From Hellea sp039977295 (lineage in GTDB: Bacteria; Pseudomonadota; Alphaproteobacteria; Caulobacterales; Maricaulaceae), in contig JBDWDN010000003.1 of the NCBI GenBank assembly GCA_039977295.1, forward strand, positions 1-64,000: a DNA stretch of 64,000 bases, written 5' to 3'. Positions 52,199 to 61,197 of the stretch are shown here, piece after piece. Under the pieces are notes generated by a model. It worked only from the letters and a program-made list of their open reading frames with translations. It ran no database searches and was not told the origin of the DNA. Numbering within the stretch: the stretch's first letter is position 1; each line of letters opens with the position of its first letter. A program made the position numbers and the translations under genes.

Positions 52199-52626
52199 CC
52201 AATATTCCCACCAATATCCCAAAAGGCTTCACGTCGCATTCGCGCAAATCACCTCTTACGGCGCCGTGGGAGCCGCTTTACTCCAAGCGGACCGACACAG
52301 GCATTGTCATTGGGCTCTATGCCGATGAGCAGCATTGTAACTCTCGCGGCTTTGTTCATGGCGGATTGATTTCGGCCTTATCGGATAACGCGATGGGTCT
52401 GTCCTGCGCGGGCCATTATGACCGCGAGACGCTTGGCGGTATGGTTACGATTAGCCTGCATGTCGATTTTACGAGTTCTGTAAAAAAAGGCGACTGGATG
52501 GAATGCGTGACCCACAGCGTAAATGCTGGCCGCAATATCGCTACTGCCCAAGGACAAGTTATGGCCAACGGCAAGGCCTGCGCTATGATCGGGGCGACAT
52601 TTAAAGTCCTGTTGAAACGCGATTAA
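52195..52626 (+). CDS. PaaI-type hotdog-fold thioesterase
   Basis: This 143-residue protein has the PaaI/hotdog signature NSRGFVHGGLISALSDNAMG with the HGG and catalytic Asp, and TISLHVDFTSSVKKGDWMEC. It hydrolyses acyl-CoA thioesters; the substrate is unknown. Its ATG overlaps the ftsY stop in ATGA, so it is translated by coupling. Confidence 0.88.
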   Translation: MTNIPTNIPKGFTSHSRKSPLTAPWEPLYSKRTDTGIVIGLYADEQHCNSRGFVHGGLISALSDNAMGLSCAGHYDRETLGGMVTISLHVDFTSSVKKGDWMECVTHSVNAGRNIATAQGQVMANGKACAMIGATFKVLLKRD

Positions 52627-52785
52627 GTCAGTGTGTTAATGCGGCGCAATTCAAAAACACGCTTAGCAACAAATCTTAATGGCCGCGTTATGGCGGGACT
52701 ATCTGGTAACAAATTTTTGGATTGCGGCGCATTATACTGGCTATAATTCTTGCCATTGGGCTTATCCTGATGCACACCGCCTAAC

Positions 52786-53373
52786 ATGGAAAAAGACACA
52801 CAAACCAACACTAAAAAGCCCAGTAATTTCTGGCTCGATTTTGGGCCTTTATTGGTTTTCTTTGCCGCGTTTCAGTATTTTAAGCGCAGCCAGCCCGATC
52901 AGGCGATGCTTTGGGCGGCGGGTATATTTGCGGTTATCGCCGTTATAGCGCTTATTATTGGCTGGGTGAAATATCAGCATATCTCAAAAATGTTGATTTT
53001 CTCAACGGCTATTATTGTCGTTACCGCAGGGCTCGCCATTTGGTCCGGAAATAAGACGATATTTTATATGAAACCAACCGTGATAAACATCTTGTTTGGC
53101 GCGGCGGCGATTGGCGGCATCTTTTTCAAAAAGAATGTTATCAAAATGATGATGGGCGAAGCGATAGATTTACCCGATTCTAAATGGGATGTGCTCGCCA
53201 TACGTTGGGGGCTATTCTTTTTCGCAATGGCAGCGCTGAATGAATTTATATGGCGTACGCAAACAGAAGATTTCTGGGCGACGTTTAAAGTCTTTGGTTT
53301 CCTACCTCTGACCTTTGTCTTCACGCTAACGCAGCTCCCCTTCATCCAAAAACATGGAACTATGCGCGGGTAG
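52786..53373 (+). CDS. yciB: Intracellular septation protein A family (YciB)
   Basis: This 195-residue inner-membrane protein has five to six helices and the YciB/IspA motifs: FWLDFGPLLVFFAAF at the N-terminus, GNKTIFYMKPTVINILFGA in the middle, and LNEFIWRTQTEDFWATFKVF near the end. The family is needed for normal septation and envelope integrity in some bacteria. A TATAAT-like sequence at 52740 may be its promoter. It continues the mtaB-ftsY-thioesterase direction, a grouping common in alphaproteobacteria. Confidence 0.9.
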   Translation: MEKDTQTNTKKPSNFWLDFGPLLVFFAAFQYFKRSQPDQAMLWAAGIFAVIAVIALIIGWVKYQHISKMLIFSTAIIVVTAGLAIWSGNKTIFYMKPTVINILFGAAAIGGIFFKKNVIKMMMGEAIDLPDSKWDVLAIRWGLFFFAMAALNEFIWRTQTEDFWATFKVFGFLPLTFVFTLTQLPFIQKHGTMRG

Positions 53374-53375
53374 AC

Positions 53376-53762
53376 TTACCTTGGTAAAGGTAGATGCCAA
53401 TGCTTGCACGCCATACTGATCATATCAGCTTCTGAGGCGTGATATTCTCCGTCCACAGTGGCAATGGCATAAATAGCGTCCAAAATTTCTTTGCAAAAAG
53501 GCGAGTCTCCCAAGGCTAAAATATGGCGCAAAATGACGGTGTGCGAATCCAGTTCCCCGACCCAAGCTTTTATTTCGTCGCGGTGGACCACGAACCAATC
53601 AAATGCCATTTTTTTAGAGAAAATCATTTTCGGCGTAATGACGTCTTTGAGCGATAAAGCCTGCTCGACAAACATGTCGACCTCTTCTTTATAAACGCGG
53701 TCATCCACAACCACCGCCACGCTCAGCAGCGTCAATATATGCGTCCATTGCTTGATATCCAT
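53376..53762 (-). CDS. TerB-like domain protein
   Basis: This 128-residue helical cytoplasmic protein resembles the TerB/DjlA N-terminal fold: LSVAVVVDDRVYKEEVDMFVEQ in the first half and the IYAIATVDGEYHASEADMIS repeat, which is the TerB metal-binding helix with acidic residues. Its role is unknown; relatives appear in tellurite-stress and envelope systems. Its stop is 3 bases from the yciB stop (convergent). Confidence 0.65.
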   Translation of the reverse strand: MDIKQWTHILTLLSVAVVVDDRVYKEEVDMFVEQALSLKDVITPKMIFSKKMAFDWFVVHRDEIKAWVGELDSHTVILRHILALGDSPFCKEILDAIYAIATVDGEYHASEADMISMACKHWHLPLPR

Positions 53763-54319
53763 ATCAAACCCCTATTCCCCTTCGCGTCTTTGAAACAGAT
53801 GTGACCTAGAGGCTGAATGCAAGATGAATAAATTTATTTAAAAGGTTAACGCCGATTCACACGGCTTGATGGCCGCTAATTTGGTCATAATAAAGCCTTA
53901 ACCACGAGGATTGAAACCGCTGGTCAGAGGGCTGAAAATCGAGATAGGCGGCTCCATGTCTTTGTGATGATGAGACGAAGTAGGCTATCGATATGGGTTT
54001 AAAATCAGAGGGGACAGGCTTTGCGCGCGTAGACGCCATAACAGCCTCTATCTTGCAGACACGAGATTGGGCAAGCGCGGCTAAGCCGAGCGAATGTTAC
54101 CGATATCAGGTCAGTTCCGCGATGAATCTCAATATATTTGAACCCTTTACCCCCGAGCAAGCGGCGTTAAACCGCTAACTCTCAGATCGACAAGCAGGCA
54201 AACGGCTCTGTGATTATGCGTGGCGGCTCTATGCACAATCTGTCACATGATGGCGCTTTGCAATTGAACCTGCCGTCAGCAGTGCTATAAGCCTCTCACA
54301 TTACCAAATGAGGATTATC
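53763..54319. other. Gene-poor stretch upstream of acnA with decayed or unassigned frames
   Basis: No convincing gene fills these 557 bases. A 61-codon plus-strand frame (53993-54178) is listed separately. Directly after its TAA the same frame reads SDRQAGKRLCDYAWRLYAQS, and another frame reads IDKQANGSVIMRGGSMHNLS with a regular end at 54292. Short protein-like pieces in different frames suggest a decayed gene, but I recognise no family. The acnA ribosome-binding site AGGAT is at the right end. Confidence 0.4.
53993..54178 (+). CDS. Small unassigned frame (61 aa), possibly part of a decayed gene
   Basis: The frame encodes MGLKSEGTGFARVDAITASI then an Ala/Ser/Glu-containing segment ending FEPFTPEQAALNR. 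There is no good ribosome-binding site before the ATG and no known domain. The frame continues past the stop with plausible protein sequence, so it may be the broken front of a longer gene. It could equally be chance. Confidence 0.25.
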   Translation: MGLKSEGTGFARVDAITASILQTRDWASAAKPSECYRYQVSSAMNLNIFEPFTPEQAALNR

Positions 54320-57001
54320 ATGGCATCTTTGGACAGCTTTAACTGTGAACGCGAAATTAAAGTTCGCGGCGGAACTTATACTTATTACGACCTTGGCGAA
54401 GCCGAGAAAAACGGTCTTACCAATATTTCAAAATTACCACGCTCCTTGAAAGTGCTGCTAGAAAATTTATTGCGCCACGAAGACGGCACAACGGTCAAGA
54501 AAGAAGATATTCAGGCCATGGCGGATTGGCTTAAAACCAAAACCTCCACACATGAAATTGCTTACCGCCCTGCCCGTGTTTTGATGCAGGACTTTACCGG
54601 CGTTCCAGCTGTTGTTGACTTGGCCGCAATGCGCGACGCGATGGTAAATCTTGGCGGCGACGCCAATGCGATTAACCCGCTGACCCCTGTCCATCTTGTG
54701 ATCGACCATTCCGTTATGGTTGACTATTACGGCACAAAAACAGCTTTTAAGAAAAATGTCGAACGCGAATATGAGCGTAATGGCGAGCGCTATGACTTTT
54801 TGAAATGGGGCCAAGAAGCCTTTGACAACTTTGCCGTTGTTCCTCCTGGAACAGGTATCTGTCACCAAGTGAACCTTGAGAATCTGGCCCAAACTGTTTG
54901 GACAAAAACAGCGGACGGCAAAACATATGCCTTCCCTGATACGCTTGTCGGGACAGACTCCCATACAACAATGATTAATGGCCTCTCCGTATTGGGCTGG
55001 GGCGTTGGCGGTATCGAAGCTGAAGCGGCAATGCTCGGACAGCCTATTTCTATGCTTATCCCCGAAGTTGTTGGATTTGAGCTTAAGGGTAAACTGCCAG
55101 AGGGCGCCACGGCGACCGACCTTGTTCTGCGCGTTGTTGAAATGCTCCGCAAAAAAGGCGTGGTTGGGAAGTTCGTCGAGTTTTACGGCTCTGGTCTTGA
55201 TCATCTCTCGCTCGAAGACCAAGCGACCTTGGCGAACATGGCCCCGGAATATGGCGCGACCTGCGGCTTCTTCCCGATTGACCAAGACACACTTAAATAT
55301 CTTGAAGCTACAGGCCGTGATAAGCAGCGCATCGAACTCGTCGAAGCCTATGCCAAACAGCAAGGCCTATGGCGTGACGGTTCAACACCTGAATATACAG
55401 ATTCAATCGATCTGGATGTGAGCTCTGTAAGACCCGCTATTTCTGGCCCGAAACGTCCAGAAGACCGCTTTGACCTAAAAGGCGCAAATGTTCATTTTGC
55501 TAAAATTTTACGCGACGAATATAAGAAGACACCCACCGGCGACACAGCGATTCCTGTCAAAGGAAAAGACTATTCTGTAGATCACGGCGATGTCTTCATC
55601 GCGGCGATTACCTCATGCACCAATACATCCAACCCTTCCGTTATGATGGCCGCTGGCCTCGTGGCGGAAAGAGCGAATAAGCTTGGACTAAAGGTTAAAC
55701 CTTGGGTCAAGACGTCGCTGGCGCCTGGTTCACAAGTCGTTGGTGAATATTTAGAGAAATCTAAATTGCAAACAGAACTCAATCACCTTGGTTTTGACGT
55801 TGTCGGCTATGGCTGCACAACATGTATCGGCAACTCAGGGCCACTCGCACCTGAACTCGCTGAGGCAATCGCCGAAGGCGACTTAGTCTCTTGTTCAGTC
55901 CTATCAGGAAACCGTAACTTTGAAGGCCGCATCGGCCCGGATATCAAAGCTAACTTCCTCGCCTCACCGCCGCTTGTTGTGGCTTACGCTTTGGCGGGTT
56001 CGCTGCATCATGATTTTGATACAGACCCTCTTGGCGTCGATGTTGACGGGAATGACATTTATCTCAAAGATATATGGCCAACCTCCAAAGAAATTGCCGA
56101 CGTCGTGCGTAAAGTGATCACACGTAAAATGTTCGTAGAGCGTTACGCCGAAGTCTTTAAAGGCGATAAAGAGTGGCAGAAAATCAAAGTCACGGGCGGC
56201 GAAACTTACAATTGGGCGCCTGGTTCAACTTATGTGCGTAACCCGCCTTACTTTGACGGTATGACCACAACGCCAGACGCCATCGAAGATGTTAAAAACG
56301 CGAATATTCTCGCCCTTCTCGGCGACGCGATTACGACAGATCATATCAGTCCAGCCGGCGCGATCAAACATGATGGTCCTGCAGGCGATTATCTGTCCAG
56401 ACATCAAGTCCCGAAGAATGAGTTTAACTCCTTCGGCTCTCGCCGCGGCAACCACGAAGTCATGATGCGCGGCACCTTCGCCAATATCCGTATCAAAAAC
56501 CTCATGGCCCCCGGCACAGAAGGCGGCGTGACAAAACACATTCCGTCTGGAGAAGTCATGAGCATCTATGAAGCGGCGGAAAAATACGCGGCTGAGAAAA
56601 AAGACCTCGTTGTCTTTGCTGGCAGCCTTTATGGTAACGGATCATCACGCGACTGGGCCGCTAAAGGGACGATCCTACTCGGCGTGAAAGCCGTTATCGC
56701 GTCAAGCTTTGAACGGATTCACCGCTCTAACCTCATCGGCATGGGCGTGTTGCCGCTAGAATTCTCCGAAGGAGATAGCTGGCAGGCATTGGGCCTTAAA
56801 GGCTCTGAGACAGTCTCAGTTGCCAATATCGACGATCTGAAGCCTCGCGGGACACTCGATGTTAAAATCGACTTCCCTGATGGATCTTCTAAAACCATCA
56901 CGGCTAAAGTTCGAATCGATACAGATAATGAGCATGAGTATTATAAAAATGGCGGGATTTTGCATTACGTCTTGCGTAACCTCGCACGCGAAGCCGCGTA
57001 G
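54320..57001 (+). CDS. acnA: Aconitate hydratase AcnA
   Basis: AcnA interconverts citrate and isocitrate in the TCA cycle using a 4Fe-4S cluster; the apo form can bind mRNA. This 893-residue protein has the cluster cysteines in AAITSCTNTSNPSVMMAAG and YGCTTCIGNSGPL, the active-site segments VGTDSHTTMINGLSVLGWGV and SGNRNFEGRIGP, and the C-terminal swivel-domain motif YGNGSSRDWAAKG. ATG at 54320 with AGGAT upstream is used rather than the ATG 12 bases earlier. A terminator follows. Confidence 0.97.
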   Translation: MASLDSFNCEREIKVRGGTYTYYDLGEAEKNGLTNISKLPRSLKVLLENLLRHEDGTTVKKEDIQAMADWLKTKTSTHEIAYRPARVLMQDFTGVPAVVDLAAMRDAMVNLGGDANAINPLTPVHLVIDHSVMVDYYGTKTAFKKNVEREYERNGERYDFLKWGQEAFDNFAVVPPGTGICHQVNLENLAQTVWTKTADGKTYAFPDTLVGTDSHTTMINGLSVLGWGVGGIEAEAAMLGQPISMLIPEVVGFELKGKLPEGATATDLVLRVVEMLRKKGVVGKFVEFYGSGLDHLSLEDQATLANMAPEYGATCGFFPIDQDTLKYLEATGRDKQRIELVEAYAKQQGLWRDGSTPEYTDSIDLDVSSVRPAISGPKRPEDRFDLKGANVHFAKILRDEYKKTPTGDTAIPVKGKDYSVDHGDVFIAAITSCTNTSNPSVMMAAGLVAERANKLGLKVKPWVKTSLAPGSQVVGEYLEKSKLQTELNHLGFDVVGYGCTTCIGNSGPLAPELAEAIAEGDLVSCSVLSGNRNFEGRIGPDIKANFLASPPLVVAYALAGSLHHDFDTDPLGVDVDGNDIYLKDIWPTSKEIADVVRKVITRKMFVERYAEVFKGDKEWQKIKVTGGETYNWAPGSTYVRNPPYFDGMTTTPDAIEDVKNANILALLGDAITTDHISPAGAIKHDGPAGDYLSRHQVPKNEFNSFGSRRGNHEVMMRGTFANIRIKNLMAPGTEGGVTKHIPSGEVMSIYEAAEKYAAEKKDLVVFAGSLYGNGSSRDWAAKGTILLGVKAVIASSFERIHRSNLIGMGVLPLEFSEGDSWQALGLKGSETVSVANIDDLKPRGTLDVKIDFPDGSSKTITAKVRIDTDNEHEYYKNGGILHYVLRNLAREAA

Positions 57002-57033
57002 CTAAGCTGAGGGCAGGCCCTCCCTATAATCTT

Positions 57034-57064
57034 AAAAGGCGGCCCATTTGAGGCCGCCTTTTTT
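57034..57064 (+). terminator. Bidirectional terminator between acnA and the LysR gene
   Basis: AAAAGGCGGCC and GGCCGCCTTTT form an 11-bp stem with a 7-base loop, followed by TT. With A-rich left and T-rich right flanks it can end both acnA and the convergent LysR gene. Confidence 0.9.
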
Positions 57065-57069
57065 ATATC

Positions 57070-57939
57070 TTAAATAGACTCAGCAATGAGATCACTCAGC
57101 CGCCTTACGCGCAAAGGGAAATGCCGTCCCGGGGGCCTAACAATAGAGACATCCAAATTCCGACCCGCATAGTCAGGCAGGACACGCACGAGCCGTCCTT
57201 GTGACAAGGCAGGGCCCGCTAAAAACTGAGGTAAAAAGGTCACGCCCTGTCCCGCTATCGCAAATTCTCTTAGGCCTTCACCGCTATTGCTCACTAACCT
57301 TCCTTTTGGCGTAAACTTATAATCTCTACCCATTCGGATCAAATTCCAGATGGGGGTATATTTAAATTTCAAACAGTTCACACGATTGAGATCATCCAGG
57401 CCATTAAGAGGCCCATACCTTTTAAGGAAATCGGGGCTTGCACAAATTATATGGGACATTGTCGTTATCTTCCGGCTGATAAGACGGCTATCTTTGAGGT
57501 TCCCGACACGAACAGCTAAATCAATACCATCCTCAACCAAATCCAAAGTTGTTTCCGTTAAAACGAGCTCAACTTTTACAGACGGATTATCATCCATAAA
57601 TTGCGCAATAATTGGCGCAAGTTCATTGCAGGCATAAGTCATGGGGGCGGACAATCTAATACGGCCAGAAACAGCCTTATCTGACTTGCGTGTTACGCTT
57701 TCCAGTTCAGATAAATCCGAAAGAATACGGACGCTTTGCTCGTAATAGCTCTCCCCCGCCTCGGTCAGCTGTAGGCTTCGATTACTACGGGTTAAGAGCT
57801 GTAGGCCCAGAAATTTCTCCAAATCAGTTACCGCATGACTGACGGCAGATTTAGACAGATTAAGAGATGCAGCAGCGCGGGTAAATTGTCCCGCTTCGAC
57901 AACAGCATTAAAAATTTCCATGCGACGAAAACGGTCCAT
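57070..57939 (-). CDS. LysR family transcriptional regulator
   Basis: This 289-residue protein has the N-terminal winged helix-turn-helix (FNAVVEAGQFTRAAASLNLS then KSAVSHAVTDLEKFLGLQLL) and a LysR substrate-binding domain. It is the CrgA/PA-type subgroup: SGRIRLSAPMTYACNELAPI and LAVRVGNLKDSRLISRKI. The regulated gene is unknown. GGGG before the ATG and a dyad 29 bases upstream fit autoregulation. Confidence 0.92.
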   Translation of the reverse strand: MDRFRRMEIFNAVVEAGQFTRAAASLNLSKSAVSHAVTDLEKFLGLQLLTRSNRSLQLTEAGESYYEQSVRILSDLSELESVTRKSDKAVSGRIRLSAPMTYACNELAPIIAQFMDDNPSVKVELVLTETTLDLVEDGIDLAVRVGNLKDSRLISRKITTMSHIICASPDFLKRYGPLNGLDDLNRVNCLKFKYTPIWNLIRMGRDYKFTPKGRLVSNSGEGLREFAIAGQGVTFLPQFLAGPALSQGRLVRVLPDYAGRNLDVSIVRPPGRHFPLRVRRLSDLIAESI

Positions 57940-57967
57940 ATTGCCCCTATTTGTAGTTTAGTTAATT

Positions 57968-57982
57968 AGAACACTAAGTTCT
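57968..57982 (-). promoter_or_regulatory. Dyad operator upstream of the LysR gene
   Basis: AGAAC-ACTAA-GTTCT is a 15-bp inverted repeat 29 bases upstream of the LysR start, typical in size and place for autoregulation by LysR proteins. The region 58041-58094 also has an imperfect hairpin (GGCTCG...CGAGCC) of unknown meaning. Confidence 0.45.
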
Positions 57983-58120
57983 GAACTATGCTCATTTACA
58001 TATTTAATTCAACCCGTAAGTTAAAAGCTGCAAGGACTTTTGAACTTGCGGCTCGTTTGCTGGTTGCCCCACATCGGCTGGCAGGCGAGCCTACCTCCCT
58101 ATAAAACAAGTCTCATTGAC

Positions 58121-58149
58121 AAAAAAGGCAGCTCCCAAAGAAGCTGCCT
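58121..58149 (-). terminator. Terminator of the glycine-zipper lipoprotein gene
   Basis: On the minus strand GGCAGCT and AGCTGCC pair over an 8-base loop and are followed by TTTTTT. It lies 56 bases beyond the stop at 58205. Confidence 0.85.
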
Positions 58150-58204
58150 CTCTGACTTGAACGGGGCGCAATGTTCAAGCCTAATTTAACTTTGTTACGC
58201 CTAA

Positions 58205-58576
58205 CTAATAGCTTCGGATTGAACCGTCTTGCCAGTAAGTACGTCCCGTATTTCGATCCGTAAAATAATAACGGCTCGCCTGACGGTCATAGAATAGCTC
58301 CTGACCCTCCGCGCCTTGACGGATGCGCGTCGGCTCTCCGACAGTTTTATCTTTCTGGCCGCCCGCATAAGCACCACCGGCACCGCCAACAACAGCGCCG
58401 ATAGCCGCGCCTGTCGACGCGTCGCCTGAACCTGTGTTATTCCCAATAATAGCGCCGATAACGGCGCCTGAGGCCGCCCCAATTGCCGCGCCTTTTTCGG
58501 TGTTTCCAGTTGTCGTGCACGCCGATAATGACATGATTGCCACTGATGCCGTACAGAGCGTAATCGTTTTCAACAT
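58205..58576 (-). CDS. Glycine-zipper outer membrane lipoprotein (SlyB/OmpA-linker type)
   Basis: This 123-residue lipoprotein has a lipobox (VAIMSLSAC) and a glycine-zipper segment KGAAIGAASGAVIGAIIGNN plus GAAIGAVVGGAGGAYAGGQK (about residues 28-77). A conserved Tyr-rich tail follows (ELFYDRQASRYYFTDRNTGR). Such proteins associate with the outer membrane and stabilise it. AGGAGATTATT before the ATG fixes the start. It is a single-gene unit. Confidence 0.85.
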   Translation of the reverse strand: MLKTITLCTASVAIMSLSACTTTGNTEKGAAIGAASGAVIGAIIGNNTGSGDASTGAAIGAVVGGAGGAYAGGQKDKTVGEPTRIRQGAEGQELFYDRQASRYYFTDRNTGRTYWQDGSIRSY

Positions 58577-58760
58577 AATAATCTCCTGTGTTGTTAAGCA
58601 AGCATCACAATGGATTAAGGCAAGAATGTGTTCCAAACTATGCTGTAAAATTACAGTTTGTTGAGGCTATGAAGCATGCATCACCAGGTCTTTTGACCTC
58701 CAATAAATGACTAGCACGCGCAGCTAAAAACCCGTAGCCTAAAAATCGCAGGAGCCCCTC

Positions 58761-59222
58761 ATGACCTATGATCTTCTTTTCAGCCTTGTAAATTTATCCG
58801 TTATGCCTGCATGGGCACTGCTGATCCTCGCGCCGAAATGGAGCGTCACACAAAAGCTCGTCCATTCCATGTTTTATCCGCTGCTTCTGGGCGGGCTTTA
58901 CTTGGGCTTGATGATAGCGAGTATGGGATTTGGTATTGGCAGTAGCCCAGATGATCCCGCGGTGAACTTCACGACCATAGAGGGCGTGCGCGGAATATTC
59001 AGCACACCCATCGGCGTCATTATCGGCTGGGCACATTACCTTGTCTTCGATCTATTCGTCGGGGCATGGGAAGCCAGAGACGCGAAGCGCCGAGGGTTTA
59101 ATCACTGGCTGTTAATACCGTGCCTGCTCTTAACATTCATGTTCGGGCCAGTGGGATTGCTGCTGTATTTGGTTTTACGGAAGATCACAGGTAAAGGCGG
59201 TTGGAGCTTGGGTGAAACCTAA
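58761..59222 (+). CDS. ABA4-like family membrane protein (DUF4281)
   Basis: This 153-residue protein has four membrane helices. VNLSVMPAWALLILAPKW at the N-terminus, GWAHYLVFDLFVGAWEARDA in the middle and FGPVGLLLYLVLRKI at the end are typical of ABA4-like proteins. The plant member is needed for neoxanthin synthesis; the bacterial role is unknown. AGGAG precedes the ATG. No carotenoid gene is nearby. Confidence 0.85.
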   Translation: MTYDLLFSLVNLSVMPAWALLILAPKWSVTQKLVHSMFYPLLLGGLYLGLMIASMGFGIGSSPDDPAVNFTTIEGVRGIFSTPIGVIIGWAHYLVFDLFVGAWEARDAKRRGFNHWLLIPCLLLTFMFGPVGLLLYLVLRKITGKGGWSLGET

Positions 59223-59253
59223 TCGCCTTCATCCCCCCCTCTCTCTCTCTTTT

Positions 59254-59403
59254 CCGTGCATCCCAGCGAAAGCTGGGACCCAGGGTCCCAGAAATATCAC
59301 CAAGCACTATAGAGACCAATCTGAAAAGCGAGGAAAATTAATCACATTGTTCTTTACAGAAACAACAGGATAACTGGGTCCCAGCTTTCGCTGGGATGCA
59401 CGG
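59254..59403. repeat. REPIN-like element with 30-bp perfect inverted termini
   Basis: The ends 59254-59283 and 59374-59403 are exact inverse complements over 30 bases. Each end holds its own hairpin (CCCAGC-GAAA-GCTGGG). About 90 bases of unrelated sequence lie between. Singlets of this look (ATCCCAGCGAAAGCTGGGA) are dispersed in many alphaproteobacterial genomes. There is no coding frame inside and no clear target duplication. Confidence 0.8.
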
Positions 59404-59431
59404 TTTTAAAAAATAGTCACTAAATCAATTT

Positions 59432-59507
59432 ATGCCTAACCAACATCCGCGCGAACCTTGCTTCGCAAGGTAGACCGCTGGCGGTTACGCGGATGGTTAA
59501 TGCCTAA
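59432..59507. mobile_element. Miniature palindromic element with 8-bp direct repeats at the purH 3' end
   Basis: ATGCCTAA occurs at 59432-59439 and 59500-59507, flanking 60 bases that fold into a three-way junction. The outer stem pairs CCA/ATCCGCG with CGCGGATGG. The inner hairpins are CCTTGC-TTC-GCAAGG and ACCGC-TG-GCGGT. The direct repeat looks like a target duplication. The purH stop codon lies at the inner edge of the right copy. Confidence 0.5.
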
Positions 59508-61131
59508 AGTGCCGCATCCCCGTAAACACCATGGCAATCCCTTGCTCATCGGCAGCTTTAATCACTTCATCGTCGCGGATAGATCCGCCAGGCTGAATGA
59601 TAGCTGTTGCGCCAGCCGCGGCCGCCGCGAGCATACCGTCTGCGAAGGGGAAGAAGGCATCTGACGCGCAGGCGCAACCTTGCGTGCGCGGGGCGCTCCA
59701 CCCTGCGGCGGTTTGGGCGTCTTCGGCCTTTCTGGCCGCGATGCGGGCGCTGTCGATACGGCTCATTTGGCCCGCACCTATGCCGGCTGTGGAGCCATCT
59801 TTTACATAGATAATAGCGTTAGATTTCACGTGTTTGGCGACTTTCCACGCCATTAGCATATCTTCCCACTCCTCAGGCGAAGGCGCGCGCTTTGTCACGA
59901 CTTTCATATCCGAATGATGCACATGACCATTATCGCGGTCTTGAACAAGAATACCGCCTGCCACATTTCTTTGTGTCATGGACGGCGCTTTCACATCGGG
60001 CAGGCCGCCCGCAATGAGGAGGCGTAAATTTTTCTTTTTAGCAAAGACAGCCACCGCGTCTTCATCGGCGCTTGGCGCAATGACGACTTCGGTGAAAACT
60101 TTCACGATCTCTTTGGCTGTCACCGCGTCGAGATTTCCGTTGAGGGCAACAATGCCGCCAAAAGCTGAAACAGGATCGCAGGCGAGCGCCGCCTTATAGG
60201 CGGAGATAAAATCATCCGCGACAGCAAGGCCGCAAGGATTAGCATGTTTAATAATCGCCACGGCAGGTTTTGCGCCCTGTGAACTATCCCCAAATTCCGC
60301 GACTAATTCATAAGCGGCATCTGTGTCGTTAATGTTATTATAGCTAAGCGCTTTGCCTTGAAGCTGCTCGGCTGTTGAAACACCGGATCGGTTAGATCCG
60401 TCGCTGTAAAATGCCGCCGTCTGATGCGGGTTCTCGCCGTAACGTAGGGCTTGCTTTAAGGCGCCGCCTTGCGCGCGAAACGCGGGCGCGGGATCTGCGA
60501 GTTCCCCTGCGAAATAATTCGCAATCGCCGCATCATAAGCCGCAGAGCGGGCATAGGTTTTCGCCGCGAGCTTCTGACGTAATGTACCGCTTGTCTGATT
60601 GTCATTGGCGTCCATATCCGCGAGGACTGCATCTACATCATCCGCGTCGGTGCAAACCGCCACGTGGGCGTGGTTCTTCGCCGCTGCGCGTATCATTGCG
60701 GGGCCGCCAATATCAATATTTTCGACGCACATTTCATATGTCCCGCCGCCTGCAACAGCCTGCTCAAACGGATATAAATTCACGATAAGCAAATCGATGG
60801 AGAAAATGCCGTGATCATGCATGGCGTCTTTATGGCTCTTTAAATCACGATCACCGAGCAATCCACCATGCACCATGGGATGCAAGGTTTTAACGCGGCC
60901 ATCCATCATTTCAGGAAATTTGGTAAGCTCGGCTACATCTTTGACAGGAATGCCAGCCGCTGAAATCGCCTTATGCGTTCCGCCCGTTGAGACAAGCTTA
61001 ACGCCGCGCTCATGCAGGGCTTTGGCTTGGGCAATAAGACGGGATTTGTCAGAGACGGAAATCAGCGCGCGTTTTACAGGCGCAAGACGGGCCGGGTCAA
61101 AGGGAGGAAGGTCGGGATTAGGAGCAGGCAT
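59497..61131 (-). CDS. purH: Bifunctional AICAR transformylase/IMP cyclohydrolase
   Basis: PurH performs the last two steps of purine synthesis to IMP. The 544-residue protein has the N-terminal MGS-like cyclohydrolase domain (ALISVSDKSRLIAQAKALHE, LVSTGGTHKAISAAGI, MMDGRVKTLHPMVHGG) and the transformylase domain with LRYGENPHQTAAFYSDG, KHANPCGLAVADD, and GAGQMSRIDSARIAARKAED. It ends GMRHFRH, the conserved C-terminus. It is downstream of the CapD-type and heparinase-like genes, which run in the same direction. Confidence 0.96.
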   Translation of the reverse strand: MPAPNPDLPPFDPARLAPVKRALISVSDKSRLIAQAKALHERGVKLVSTGGTHKAISAAGIPVKDVAELTKFPEMMDGRVKTLHPMVHGGLLGDRDLKSHKDAMHDHGIFSIDLLIVNLYPFEQAVAGGGTYEMCVENIDIGGPAMIRAAAKNHAHVAVCTDADDVDAVLADMDANDNQTSGTLRQKLAAKTYARSAAYDAAIANYFAGELADPAPAFRAQGGALKQALRYGENPHQTAAFYSDGSNRSGVSTAEQLQGKALSYNNINDTDAAYELVAEFGDSSQGAKPAVAIIKHANPCGLAVADDFISAYKAALACDPVSAFGGIVALNGNLDAVTAKEIVKVFTEVVIAPSADEDAVAVFAKKKNLRLLIAGGLPDVKAPSMTQRNVAGGILVQDRDNGHVHHSDMKVVTKRAPSPEEWEDMLMAWKVAKHVKSNAIIYVKDGSTAGIGAGQMSRIDSARIAARKAEDAQTAAGWSAPRTQGCACASDAFFPFADGMLAAAAAGATAIIQPGGSIRDDEVIKAADEQGIAMVFTGMRHFRH

Positions 61132-61197
61132 AGGGGCGAATCCGTTCAGCTATTATCTTGTTTACAATATGCCGCCGCCCCTAACACGGCCCCCAAA

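Noticed and set aside
54467..55363. 298-codon minus-strand frame antisense to acnA
   Set aside because: acnA is certain in this region and the frame has no recognisable protein features.
57034..57064. Hairpin as a regulatory element of the LysR gene
   Set aside because: It lies at the 3' ends of both convergent genes with A/T tails, so it is a bidirectional terminator.
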